Below are positions 22,044 through 32,732 of a DNA stretch of 64,000 bases, piece after piece. Position 1 is the first letter of the stretch, and each line of letters opens with the position of its first letter. The stretch covers positions 1-64,000 of the forward strand of contig MNCI01030945.1 in assembly GCA_015680685.1 (NCBI GenBank). Reading direction: 5' to 3'. The notes below the pieces were generated by a model. The model had not been told where the DNA came from and searched no databases. It saw nothing but the letters and a program-made list of their open reading frames with translations. Both the position numbers and the translations under genes were made by a program. The stretch comes from Gnetum montanum (Eukaryota > Streptophyta > Gnetopsida > Gnetales > Gnetaceae).

Positions 22044-22508
22044 GGTAGTTCTGTAAGCCTTCTACACCCTCATACACATAAGCGTAAACATGACACCCTC
22101 TTGCAGTTGTTTATGCTTTGTGCGGTGTAGATCGGTCACCTCGATGGTTCCTCAGGAGCCCTATAGAACACAAGGCCTCCGATTGCTAGTTAACTAGCCT
22201 GTCTGACGGTAGTCTTGCGTGCACTCTGTACCTCATTGCACATTAGTGTATCATGTGGTACAGATCAGTCTCTTTGATGGTTCCTCTGGAGCCTTGAAAG
22301 ACATAAAGCCTTTTGGTTGCCAGTTGATTTGCCTATTTTGCAGTGGTCTTGCATGCGCTCTATACCCTATCACGCACTGGCATAAATGTGACACCCTTTT
22401 GCGGTTGTTTATTCTTTGTGTGATGCAAATCGGTTGCCTTGACGGTTCCTCGGGAATCCGGCAAGACGTAAAGCCTTCCTTTTGTTGCTTTTCAGTCTCT
22501 TTGTTCTT
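22044..22508 (+). repeat. Three degenerate tandem repeats in the leader
   Basis: Units at 22044-22207, 22208-22341 and 22343-22508 share 'ggtagtcttgc', 'ctctgtacc', 'gtgtgatg...atcggt' and 'gatggttcctc.ggagcc' blocks. The middle unit is shorter through an internal deletion. Confidence 0.75.
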
Positions 22509-22550
22509 TTTTCACTTTTTGCGCTCTTTTGCAAAACTACTCAACTTACA

Positions 22551-25500
22551 ATGGCTTTCTCAACTACTACTGCTGATGCCTTCAATGTGGAAGTTCCCTT
22601 CAATGTTGAAATTCCCATCACGGTTCAAGGCACTACTGGTGCCAAACAACCACTGAACCCGACGCTGGAAACACGACGATCCCTCAGAATCCAAAATCAG
22701 GGACCTGAGGGATTAGCCTAGCAACATGAGCATTATAGTTTTCTTTGTGCAAAGGCGTAGCCCAATCTGCCCTTGGACCTACATGAACTTGAGGACAAAT
22801 GTAGCTTCAAGTTCGCTTATTGCAATGGAAAGGAATTTGTTCCTACTCCCAGTGTTTCTTTACCTTTAACACAAGCCTATCAATGGCTGCTAGACCAGGT
22901 AATCCAAATGGCTAGGCTTAGGGAGCAATAAGACACAACGTCCAACCAAGATGATGCTTTCCAAGACGGATAGGAAGAACTTGATTCCCAATCAAACAAG
23001 GGAGGTCTAACCAACCCTGCTCCTATCCCTCCTACCCATTCCTTCTAGGCCAATCCATTGTCTATTACCACTCCTTCTGTAATCACACCTACGCTTCTAC
23101 TACCCGTAATTACAACTGCTATGGGTAGCCACGCCAATCCCACGACGTTTCAACACCCACTCTCGCCTGTTTCACCTGTCACATTTGTAGCTACTATTCC
23201 TTTGCAAGTTGTTCAGCAGTCTATTCCCGTAGCGCATAATACGCCAATCATGGCTACTCTGCCACATGTTCATATCGTACCTTCTTCACAATCGTACGCA
23301 ACTTTTGTTTCTATTCCCACATTTACGTCTATTCCACCCACTGTGGCAGGCCCCAGCTCATCCACACGGTGGGCCCCATTTGCTTCTTTGCCTACCCCGC
23401 AATCGTCGCAGATGTCTCACTACGTGTGCTCCAAAATACACCAAGCCTCACAGTCGGTACAACCTAACATAGGGCTATGGTCTACACTGCCGGTGACATA
23501 AGCAATCTATCCGGTAACCTAACCTGTGGTCGCTGCCCTAACAACACCAGCTGCCAGGTGGTGGACAACACAAGCAGCACCACTTGTGGGTGTCATCCCA
23601 ACGGTATCATCGATGGGTCACATCGCCACCCCTACCATACCACAGGTGGGAGCTACCTCTGTAGCTCCCCAACCACCTACAACGTCGCCAGGTCTAGACC
23701 AAGCATTCCAGCTTATCTAGACCCTCACTGAGGAAATAAAATACCTTAAAGCTGCTAGGTCTGACATGGTACAAGTCATGGACTTTTACCAGGACGACCC
23801 TATCAGCCCTCCAATTCCTGCCTTGACACTACCTCCAGGGATGTCACTCCCACACTTCACGAAGTATGATGGGGAGGGTGATCCCAACACACATCTTGTC
23901 AATTTCAGGTCTAAGTCTTTACTACTGCAGCAATGACCACACACGATTATTCGTGTCTTCACCATGTCCTTAGCCGGGAAAGCCCTGGATTGGTACCACG
24001 CGCTACCATGCTTATCCATTTTAACTCTGGAAGAGCTGCTGACCCAATTCGTGACGCGCTTCAAATAGAACTTGAAGCCAGAAACCAGACTAGATCAGCT
24101 GATGAGTGTGAAACAAGACCCCCTAGAGCCAGTCCAAAAGTTCATCCAGCATTGGAGTGCAACCCTTAATGAGATCCGCTAACCTATCGAGGAGGCACAC
24201 TTGCTGGCCATCTTTAAGGGTGCAGTGAATAACTTCATCAATTCCTAATTGTACTACCTCACTTCTCGCTCTCTTAGTCAGGCCTTCACTCAGACTAAAA
24301 GCATACAAGATGTGGCCAAAGAAAGCAAAGACCCGACTTACATCGCTTACAAAAGCACCTTTGCAAAGAAGGAAAAGTGAAAGGCCTCAACAACCACGGT
24401 GGCCACTGTGGCAGCCAAAGCCAAGCCCAAACCTAGCAACAACAGTAGCAAGAACAATAAGAAACTAGCCATACCTGCACCTAACCTTACGCCCAAACAG
24501 GGCAACATGCTACAACCTGCTATACCTACATCTAAGACATCTGCACAACCCAAACCCAACTTTGAGCACAAAGACCGCTTAAAGTACACCCCACTACCTC
24601 TCAAGCCTTCAGAGCTTCTGAAGCAACTATTGACAGCAAGATACATCCAACATAAATAGATGTCAGAAGAAGCAAACATGAAACATCAACACTTTCGCGA
24701 GCTCCTTAGGAACCCCTCTTTGGCCCTGCCTAATGAGCCTTCAGTTCCTAGGGGTTTCAAGCTAGACAGGTTTTGTGACTACCACCAACAGTGTAGTCAC
24801 AACACGAATTACTGTCTGGCATTGTAGGATGACATACAAAGGTTAATTAACTAGGGGAAGCTAGTGCTAGATGAAAGAAACCCAGTGCACCCTGAAAACC
24901 AATCTATGTATGTCTATGCAGAACCCCTCAACGCCAACAATGCCAGTTACATAATCAATGCCATCGACATTGACAGTGATCCCAGGCCATCCTAGCAGCC
25001 ATTCATGGTCCGTGTGCCTTAGCATAGTGCACCAACACCACCAGCGGCTTCTCAAGGTTTGCAGTAGCTATGCATCCTGAAAGTCCCTCCATGGGTATCC
25101 ACCTTTGCACCACCTGCTAGCGGAGCCACATGGTCCCACCCATTAACACCACTAGCTCCATTCATCATCAGGGGGCTGGCACCCTCGATGGCCCCAATCT
25201 TATGCAAAATAGCTGAACAGCCTTCTCGCCCAGCAAGGCGAGAAGTCCATGTCATGGGTGAAATGTCAAAAGGGAGTACCATCCAAGGTACCCCCAGGCC
25301 TATGTCTTCGCTCCTTGCATCTATGCCTTCACAACCAAAGATGAAGGTTGACATGACCATGCAACTTACATCACTTTGCCAACAAGGGTTTGAACCCGAA
25401 TCCGAAGTCACCCCTCCTCGGGAAATTCGTCTTCTAGGATGAATAGAAGAGGAGGAAAGCATCAAACAAGAGGGAAAAAGCATCAAACAAGGGGACGACC

Positions 25501-25800
25501 AAGACCTCTTGGATTCCCTCACATAGGTCAAACAAGCTCTAAAACAAAAAAACCACTACCCTGAGCTTGTACGACCTGATCATGACATCTACCCCACACC
25601 GCGAGGCTCTGATCCGCATGTTGACAGCAACTCCAGTCAACGAAGACATGCCAATGGAGGAGGAAGCGATTTACTCGATCATGCTTCCCTTCGCTCCTAC
25701 AGGGTCAGAACAGCCTCAACTAACCTTCCGCGATGATGCCATTAGGGAAGATCCCAAAAAGGGTCAAGTGACTACGGAACCCCTTTTCATCACAATTCGG
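22551..25800 (+). pseudogene. gag of Tat/Ogre-like element, decayed
   Basis: The ATG at 22551 opens MAFSTTTADAFNVEV. A long Pro/Thr/Ser-rich region follows (23040-23720). The capsid core begins near 23820 with PPGMSLPHFTKYDGEGDPN, then FTMSLAGKALDWYHAL and EPVQKFIQHWSATLNEIR. The Tat/Ogre knuckle near 24770-24850 reads FCDYHQQCSHNTNYCLAL, then DDIQRLIN-GKLVLDE, matching the family form CxxH...GHxTxxC. Stops are almost all TAG. The region up to 25800 links to protease. Confidence 0.8.
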
Positions 25801-26421
25801 GTCGGCCAACACTAGATTCGAAGGGTACATGTTGATGATGGGGCTGCCACGAATGTCATCCCTTTCCCCATTGTAGACAAGTTAGGCTTGGTCGAACAGA
25901 TCAATCCCACAATGATGTCATGCTTGAGGTTTTTCAATGGGACGCAGGTCATGGTGAAGGGCACAGTTCACATAAGCTTCGTAGCAGGGGATCAATTCCC
26001 CACAAACGTAATGTTTATCATGGTCAAGAAAATTCCTATGTTTAACCTAATCTTGGGGAGATCATGGTTAGCACAACTTAGGGCTGTCTCCTCATCCATA
26101 CACCAGAAGATCCACCTCCCTTACATAGGCAGAGAAGTGGTGATCCATAGCGATGAAGTAGCAACGCAAGCAATTCACAACGTAGGCATGGAAGAAGGCT
26201 CAGAGGTCATAACTTTTGAGAACGAAGCACCTGTTGCAACTTACACTGACTACTCGGTAGAGGGGTCAGCTCAGCAAGTTGACCCCCTAAACGAAAATGC
26301 ATGGAATAAGTTACCCTTCCAAATGGGAGGCAACGACGCAGATGAAGGCCCTAGTGGAGCACCTCGACCTTACGTCTCACTCAACCCACGACTGGTCAGG
26401 AACCAGCTTCGCCTAGCGTAG
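25801..26421 (+). pseudogene. Protease of Tat/Ogre-like element
   Basis: The active-site block reads VHVDDGAATNVIPFPIVDKL near 25828-25887; Tat elements have D-N-G or D-G here, so it may be near-native. Then follow LRFFNGTQVMVKGTVHISF and PMFNLILGRSWLAQLRAVSS (about 26037-26096), typical of Tat proteases. The frame from 25888 to 26421 is open for 177 codons and ends at TAG. RT does not follow. Confidence 0.85.
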
Positions 26422-26454
26422 CAACCCCACTACTTCTTGCCTACACACTACTCA

Positions 26455-26775
26455 TATGTTTCTACACTACGGCCCAAAACAGCCTAAAACTAATGATGAG
26501 CAATGACTTGAAATGGCCTAAAACTAGCAATGTGCATTCATGCTATGGCCCGAAATGGCCTAAAACTAACGATGTGCAATGGCCTGAAATGGCCTAAAAC
26601 TAGTAACATGCATCTACACTATGGTCTGAAATGGCCTAAAACTAGCATAAGTTACTAGTTAGCGGTTGTTCGAGTTGTTGACGCATCATCCCTTTGGCAT
26701 ATTACGCAATGGCCCAAAATGGCCTAAACTAGCAATGGCCCAAAATGGCCTAAAACTAGCACATGAAAGCATGAT
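26455..26775 (+). repeat. Minisatellite of ATGGCC.AAATGGCCTAAAACTA units
   Basis: About seven imperfect units carry the core 'gaaatggcctaaaacta' with variable spacers ('gcaatgtgcat...'). It lies between the protease stop and the 3' end of the antisense gene. Confidence 0.85.
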
Positions 26776-27065
26776 CATTCTGCAAAAAATGCACATATGC
26801 GATACGCAAGTTAGCACAAAATCCTCTTACTTTATTCAAAACTGTTGTCTCTTAAACAATGTTTGCAAAATTTTTTACACAAAATTTCAAAAAATCCAAA
26901 ATTTCAAATTTTTGAAAAAATCCCATGTTATCATGGGTCGCTTCTGTTCGCATCATCTCCACAATTCATTCCTACATCGTCTCCTTTCACATTGCCTTCC
27001 TCTACTTGGTCCCTCGTCGGCTCTTCATTTCCCCCCTCTACGGGTGTTGCACCATCACTTGGGGC

Positions 27066-27153
27066 CTATATTGCAGAGGTAAAGTGATCACTTAAGGTAA
27101 CAAATGCAAACTACAATTGAGTATAGACATTAACACGGTAGAACGCAATTAAC
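27066..27153 (-). other. Predicted intron 4 of the antisense gene (88 bp)
   Basis: Donor CAG|GTTAAT at 27153 and acceptor TGCAATATAG|GCC at 27066 after a pyrimidine-rich run. Phase 0; the following exon is open for 44 codons to a stop. Confidence 0.55.
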
Positions 27154-27694
27154 CTGAGAAGGACCTGCATCCGTCTCAAAGGGTATCTAGTCTAGACCAA
27201 GCCCGAGGCGATGCTAGACCTCTTGTGTCGTGATATCTACCCAACATCTTCTGTCTAGTTCAATATCTACTACAGCAGCTCTCTCCCTTTTGGCGAGTGT
27301 CCGCATGGGCGGCCTTGGAGAAAAGGAGACAGTCGCGGTCTCCCCCATGGGAAGGGCCACCTTCTAGTCAGGAGATTTCGTGACCTTATCCTGCTCTTTA
27401 AACCTGGTATAGGCCTCAGAAGCATCAATGGCATTTATGAACACTTCGTACGTAAATGCCTCCACAACAGCATCTTCATATAACTTACGATGGGCAGCAT
27501 TTTCACATTTATACACATGCTTATGGTTTCTTTGGGCTTGCCCCCATGTGTAAACCTTAACACTGAAATCTTTTAGGTCCTGACACTTCTGGTCCAGTAG
27601 GTCCATCTGCATGCATTGCTCTATCAGTTTGTGGGTAGTCTCAACATTTTGGCATGCAACTATCCAAAACCTGACGTGGTCTACCACAGCTATA

Positions 27695-27825
27695 TGCCAG
27701 TCCTCATTGTTAGTCGCCTGGGCCATGAGGAACTCGTTCCTCGACTTGAGGTCCTCCATNTGCCAGTCCTCATTGTTAGTCGCCTGGGCCATGAGGAACT
27801 CGTTCCTCGACTTGAGGTCCTCCAT
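27695..27825. other. 65-bp direct duplication around a single N
   Basis: 27695-27759 and 27761-27825 are identical, with N at 27760. It lies in exon 4 of the antisense gene and duplicates the stretch MEDLKSRNEFLMAQ. Probably a contig overlap left in the scaffold. Confidence 0.85.
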
Positions 27826-28043
27826 CTCAGCCCTCAGGTTAGCCTCTCTTTGCTCAGCCTTCTAGACCCATTTCCACAGGTCCTCATTGGTATGCTTGTA
27901 CTACCACAGGGAGCATGCCAAGTGCAAAGCACATCTACAAACCTCGTCGTATGCACGACGAGACACCTTGGTCGCTTCCAACGAGAATGTGGACATGGCA
28001 CCGATCTTCAAAGGTCGTGTCGGGTCCCACTTGAGTCAAGAAG

Positions 28044-28147
28044 CTACCATAACACAAAGAATATACCGATCGCATTAGCATAGCATAAGTAGCAAATGCA
28101 AGAAATTTTAGCATAACAATGCAAGAGCAAACAACACTACTACTTAC
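28044..28147 (-). other. Predicted intron 3 of the antisense gene (104 bp)
   Basis: Donor AGTAG|GTAAGTAG at 28147, acceptor TTATGGTAG|CTT at 28044. Phase 1, frame kept into exon 4 (LKWDPTRPLKIGAMSTF). Confidence 0.6.
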
Positions 28148-28282
28148 CTACTTCCGAGTCCACCTGCTAAAGGCGAAGAATCATGTCGTCAACAATCCCC
28201 TACATATACGCAAACTTGTCAGGGGTTTTGGCCCATGATTCTGTGTGAACTGGAGAAGGTCCTATGGCATCAGTAGTAGCAC

Positions 28283-28355
28283 CTAACGCATAATTAAACA
28301 TATTAGCAATGACCAAAATGGACTACGACAAGGCAGACATATTGCCAAAACTCAC
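28283..28355 (-). other. Predicted intron 2 of the antisense gene (73 bp)
   Basis: Donor CGTTG|GTGAGTTTT at 28355, acceptor TATGCGTTAG|GTGC at 28283. Phase 1, frame kept into ATTDAIGPSPVHTESWAKT. Confidence 0.65.
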
Positions 28356-28704
28356 CAACGTCCGATGGAGGTCTCTCTTCTTGCTAATGCAAGATGATGG
28401 TGGTGGCCTGACCAGAGGTTCCAGCTAGGTCCCTACGGACCTCCTCTTCATGTGCTGGTGCTTTTCCTTTGAGGAGACCAGCATCTTTTTTATTCAAGGT
28501 AGACTCCTCAGCAGGAGGATTCTCCCTAATGACGAGAGCCCCTACCTTAGCCGCTGGAGCTCTCCTCTTGTTGACCGAGATCCTCCTCACTAGGATTGGG
28601 GCCCTCATGCCTTTATTCATTGCCCCTGTCTTAGGGGCTGACACCTCTTCTCACTTTCTTGCTCTGATAGTCAGACACATTTGCATTTGCTCAAAGCAAG
28701 TAGC

Positions 28705-28793
28705 CTAAGGAAGATTCTACACTACTCTATGTCATCTAGCATAGCATAGCGTAAAAGACAACAACAAAGTAAGTGTTGAACGAAAGCACTTAC
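28705..28793 (-). other. Predicted intron 1 of the antisense gene (89 bp)
   Basis: Donor CTATTG|GTAAGTGC at 28793 and acceptor CTTCCTTAG|GCTAC at 28705 are both strong, but the exon 1 and exon 2 frames differ by one base, so an indel is needed nearby. Confidence 0.45.
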
Positions 28794-29754
28794 CAATAGG
28801 AGGTCGCATCCTCTGTAGTTTAAGCCATAGTCTTTGCCCCTCCTCCTCCTCCATGTGAAGGACTTCCTTAGCTAGGAGAGGCCTCTTCTACCGCAATGTG
28901 CTGGCCACCGTTTTGTCTACAAAATGTTCACCCCATGATACACTACCATCCATAGTGGGGGACGTCTCTCCTATGTTCTCCTTGCCATGAATGTTGCAAG
29001 CCACCTAATCCTTACTCATTACAGAAAACAACTCCCCAACTATTTTTGGGGGATCTTGGGCTTGAACGATCCAGAAGACCTAGCGAATCCATGGTCTGGA
29101 AATCTCGTCCCGATTTCACACAATCCATTTTCCTTTCTCTTGAACCACCAGGAACTCCGCGAAGCATTTAAGGCAGCCTATATAAAAGGCATAGTGGATG
29201 TTGGAATGGCACTCCATTTTTGTACGGTGCCCCAAGATCTCAGTGCGCAAGCCTTTACATAGAGACTCAGCCTAGTTATAATGAGTCCCCTCTTCCATGA
29301 CCTTATACATTACCCAAGCTTGCTCAAGCCCCAGGACCTTCCCCTGGGTAAGTAGCTGGTGGAATGCGCAAGCACGGAAGACTAGGTAAAACTCCTTGGC
29401 AGGCCCATCTTTGATCTTCTCCATAGGGAGCCCCTTACACTCCTTGGTAAGCCCTAGCCACTCCTAGAGGTCCTTCTTTTGAAGGGTCAACTCCGACTTG
29501 GATTTTAACCCTATCAAAATGCCTTCTGTGGGGACACCGAACAGATCCATGAATAGGTGGTCATTGATGTCAATGACCACCCGCATGTCATGCACATGCA
29601 AGTGAAAGCGGCTCACGTTGTTGAAAAAATATTCGACCAAGGTGATCATCTCGGTTGCAGGAATGTTCAGATTCGGGGTCAGGAATAGATCCATAAGCCC
29701 CGCATCCTCAATGTTCTTGACTAGGGACCTACGAAGCATATTTTATCCAGGATA

Positions 29755-31020
29755 TTTTGAATCATCCAAATGTGAATGTGATGGTGGGCAATAGTATCCT
29801 TACCAGCAACTTGACCCATATGGATATTACATGCAGCAGCCAATCTCCCCACATGACTCTACAAGTTACGTCACTCCTCAACCTCACTACCAAGCCCACA
29901 AGTATTATGGGACTCCCTCTTCTAGAGGTGATATTCCACAAGCATATCATCCTTCTCATCTGGCAGCATCCCTTCCACCAATAGCTCCACTACCACCTAC
30001 TCCTGCGATGTAAGGTGAAATCCCTGCCCAACTGCAACAACATAATTCCACAAGTGTTGTTAACTCTCAACCTACTATTGGTTCCAACAACCACATGAAG
30101 AAAAAACCTTTCTTTAGAACTAATAGTCCAACTAAGCCCTTGCAATCACAAGCGGCTAATTCCTTAGATTCCTCAATATCAATCAAAACTTCGAAGCCTC
30201 CTTCAACTCAACCACCGCACTCAATGCATACTATCATGCTAACACATGTTGTTACCGATTGGATCAAAGCTAGCCACCTTCCCAGGAAATTCTCTGATCA
30301 TGGAAGTCCTCCAATATACTTACAAATCACTGGAAATGTGTTGTGCAAGGCTCTTTTGGATACAGGTTCCGATGTCAACTTGATTTATCAAGTAATGTAC
30401 AAGGCCTGGAACCTGCCTCCATTAAAAAAGAGGAACATCCATCTAGAGTTGGCCAACTAGTCCATCACTGTCCCATTGGGATTGCTGGAAGACATTATTA
30501 CCACTTTTTGTAGGTGGTTGTACCCAGCTAACTTCCTAGTGATTCAGGTAAACAATGGTATGGGGACTTCCCAATCATAATGGGAAGAGCATGGCTAAGA
30601 ACCATCTATGCATGCCTAGGAATCCACAATATTTCCCTAGAAATATCCAAGGAAAATACATTCAGAAAGATTAAGAAAAAAAAATTTCTATGCATCACAT
30701 ACAGTGACATAGGGTGTGCTTGCGTGCAGAGGTCATGGTTTGTACAAAGTTTAACATTACCTGCATGCAATCAGTGTGAACAAGTGATCAACATACAAAG
30801 ATGCCTGTATGCAGCAGCCACACAACAAGAAGGCACCCAGTGGCTGACACCTGATCAAGAAAGTAGTTCACTCATATGCATGGAACCAACTGAGGGTTTG
30901 ACTTGTGCTTACATTGATAGCATAGATGCATTAGAGCAAGTCCACCACCAACTTCCAAGTCTTAACCTTGAAAATGTCAACTGGGGGAAGTTGGAAATCC
31001 CTGAGAAATTTAAGTAGGAG
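29755..31020 (+). pseudogene. gag C-terminus and protease of family A element
   Basis: The Pro/Tyr/Gln-rich gag tail (TSYVTPQPHYQAHKYYG) opens the copy. Protease entry TIMLTHVVTDWIKASHLP lies at about 30231-30284, and the active site LLDTGSDVNLIYQ at about 30354-30392 is the only canonical D-T-G among the family A copies here. The block GRAWLRTIYACLGIHNISLE follows in the frame opened at 30580. Frames break at a few stops (TAG mostly) and one frameshift near 30560. Confidence 0.85.
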
Positions 31021-32606
31021 CCCCTCAAGCTGAAACCATTACCCACCAGTATGGAATACACGTTTCTTAAAAATGGAAAATTGGTAATTATTAATACTAA
31101 TCTTGCTCCTCAATAGAAAGAAGAACTGCTAAAAGTAATCAATAGATGGTCAAAAGCCTTCGCTCTGTCATATCCCAAATTAACCAGAATAGATTGTAGG
31201 ATATGCCAACATAGGATTTACACTGTAGAGGCATTTGAACCCAAAGCTGAAGCAAGTAGTTAAGGAAGAAATCGAACAACTTCTCAAGGCTGGGTTCTTA
31301 TACCCCATTGTTGATAGCGAATGGGTTAGCCCCTTAGTTATTGTGCCTAAAAATGGAGACAAATGGAGGGTGTGCATAGATTTCAAGCTATTGAATATGG
31401 CAACATTTAAATATCACTTTCCATTGCCATTTTTTGACCAAGTCTTAGACACCATCGTACGGCATCGCTACTATAGTTTTATGGATGGATATAGCAGATA
31501 TAATCAAATACAAATAGCCCTAGAGGACCAAGACAAGAGTACGTTCACCAGTCCTTGGGGAACATTTTCATACAAACAGATGTCATTTGGCTTGTGCAAT
31601 GCCCCTACAACATTTCAACGACTAGTTCTAAGCATTTTCCAATAGTAGATAGGAAATGGTGTGGAGGTCTTTATGGAAGAATTCTCCACTTATGGAGCAA
31701 ACTTTAATCAAACCTTGGACCAGTTGGAGCAAGTGTTAAAAATATGTGTAGAAACCAATTTGAGGCTCAACTAGCAGAAAAGTCATTTGATGGTCCAAGA
31801 AGGTGTAGTACTAGAGCACAAAACCTCACACACAAGGATAGAGGTAGACCTTAAGAAAATCAAAATTATCCAAGGAATTACCTATCAACCAAAAACTATC
31901 AAAGATATTTGGTCATTCCTTGGACATACTGGCTACTATAGGAGATTTATTAAGAAATTTTCAAAGGTTTCCAAACCATTGGTGGAATTAACGAAAAAGG
32001 ATGTACCTTTCGAGTGGACCAACGAATGTGAATTAGCTTTTCAAACTCTGAAATAGAAGCTAGTAGAAACACCCATTATACAAGCTCCTGTCTGGACTAA
32101 ACCATTCCATATCATGACTGATGCATCCAACTATGCCATAGAAGCCATACTTACATAATTAGATGACCAGAAGCATCCTTATTATATCCACTATGCAAGT
32201 AGAAGTATCGTTGGTGTGCAACTTAACTACACTACCATAGAGAAAGAATTAATGGTTGTAGTGTTTGCACTAGAAAAGTTTAAACACTATGTATTAGAAT
32301 ATAAAGTATATATACATAGATCATAGTGCAATAAGGTTCCTCTTGAATAAGCCAATGGTAAGCCCTCGTATCACATGATGGCTTGTAATCTTACAAGAGT
32401 TCGATCTTACAATGATCAATCATAAAAGCACCAAGAACGTAGTTGCTGATCATTTATCTCAGTTGCAATGGGACAACAAAGAGGACAAGTATCAAATTTT
32501 TGATTATTTTCCTGATGAATTCCTCTTTGTTGGTGTAGTGAATAATCAATCACCCATGGAGAAAAAAGGGTACAGTAGCATTCTTACCTATTTCCTCACC
32601 CAACAA
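31021..32606 (+). pseudogene. RT and RNase H of family A element, catalytic site altered
   Basis: The frame 31235-31645 has PKLKQVVKEEIEQLLKAG-like text, VCIDFKLLNMATFKYHFPLP, YYSFMDGYSRYNQIQIALED and FGLCNAPTTFQR. The catalytic block at 31659-31694 reads VFMEEFSTYG: both catalytic aspartates have become glutamates. RNase H follows with LVELTKKDVPFEWT (32000s), TDASNYA and the end motif NHKSTKNVVADHLSQLQWDN (32421-32476). It continues to about 32606, where integrase should begin. Confidence 0.85.
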
Positions 32607-32732
32607 ACCAAACCTTTCCATGAGCTTAGGACAGCTAGTACACATGCTACCTCTGTTGATGGACAACCTTGCTCACTATTTCAGATCTCCTCCTTCCAAC
32701 ATAGTTGTAGGGGAGATGGCCACCTATGCTAA
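32607..32732 (+). pseudogene. Pol C-terminal tail fused in frame after integrase deletion
   Basis: TYFLTQQ, the end of the RNase H-integrase spacer, is followed at once by KPFHELRTASTHATSVDGQP. In the copy at 57601-58990 about 1.2 kb of integrase separates the two. The deletion keeps frame. Both sides of the lost segment start with CAAC/CAAA-like words, suggesting a short-homology deletion. Confidence 0.8.

Larger units (their letters stand above)
20397..22550 (+). repeat. LTR-like and leader region of the Tat-like element
   Basis: Non-coding, with a TATA box at 21358 and pyrimidine-rich DNA after it. The left end TG at 20397 is plausible. The LTR right end and primer site could not be fixed; 'ttggtagaatcccc' near 21545 is one weak candidate. 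Several short ORFs here look like chance frames. Confidence 0.5.
26931..29739 (-). pseudogene. Antisense five-exon gene of unknown function, decayed
   Basis: Reading the minus strand, exons are 29739-28794, 28704-28356, 28282-28148, 28043-27154 and 27065-26931. Introns 2 and 3 are both phase 1 and intron 4 is phase 0, and the frame runs through all three joins. The join at intron 1 is off by one base. Exon 1 holds a domain with ITLVEYFFNNVSRF and VVIDINDHLFMDLFGVPTEG. Exon 2 is basic and low-complexity (NKRRAPAAKVGALV). Exon 4 is helical and probably coiled coil (EANLRAEMEDLKSRNEFLM). Exon 5 is an acidic tail (VEGGNEEPTRDQVEEGNVKG) ending at TGA TAA. I count 13 TAG, 3 TGA and no TAA inside frame. 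The N-terminus is cut by the junction at 29753. It may belong to the family of putative plant transposon-protein domains found in extra ORFs of Tat elements; that is inference. Confidence 0.65.
20397..29752 (+). mobile_element. Tat/Ogre-like gypsy element without polymerase, carrying an antisense gene
   Basis: Starting at TGAAACACC next to the broken copia RT, the element has about 2.1 kb of non-coding 5' DNA, then gag and protease of clear Tat/Ogre wording (22551-26421). A minisatellite follows, and then a spliced gene on the opposite strand. No RT, RNase H or integrase is seen. The right end is cut at about 29753 by a family A element; no 3' LTR remains. Antisense ORFs near the 3' end are known from other Tat-lineage elements such as Grande. 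Confidence 0.7.

Noticed and set aside
26455-26775. CRISPR-like array
   Set aside because: Repeats are imperfect and spacers are themselves repeat-derived; the plant context and lack of cas genes rule it out.
28987-29262. 91-codon plus-strand ORF over the antisense gene
   Set aside because: Mirror of exon 1 of the minus-strand gene.
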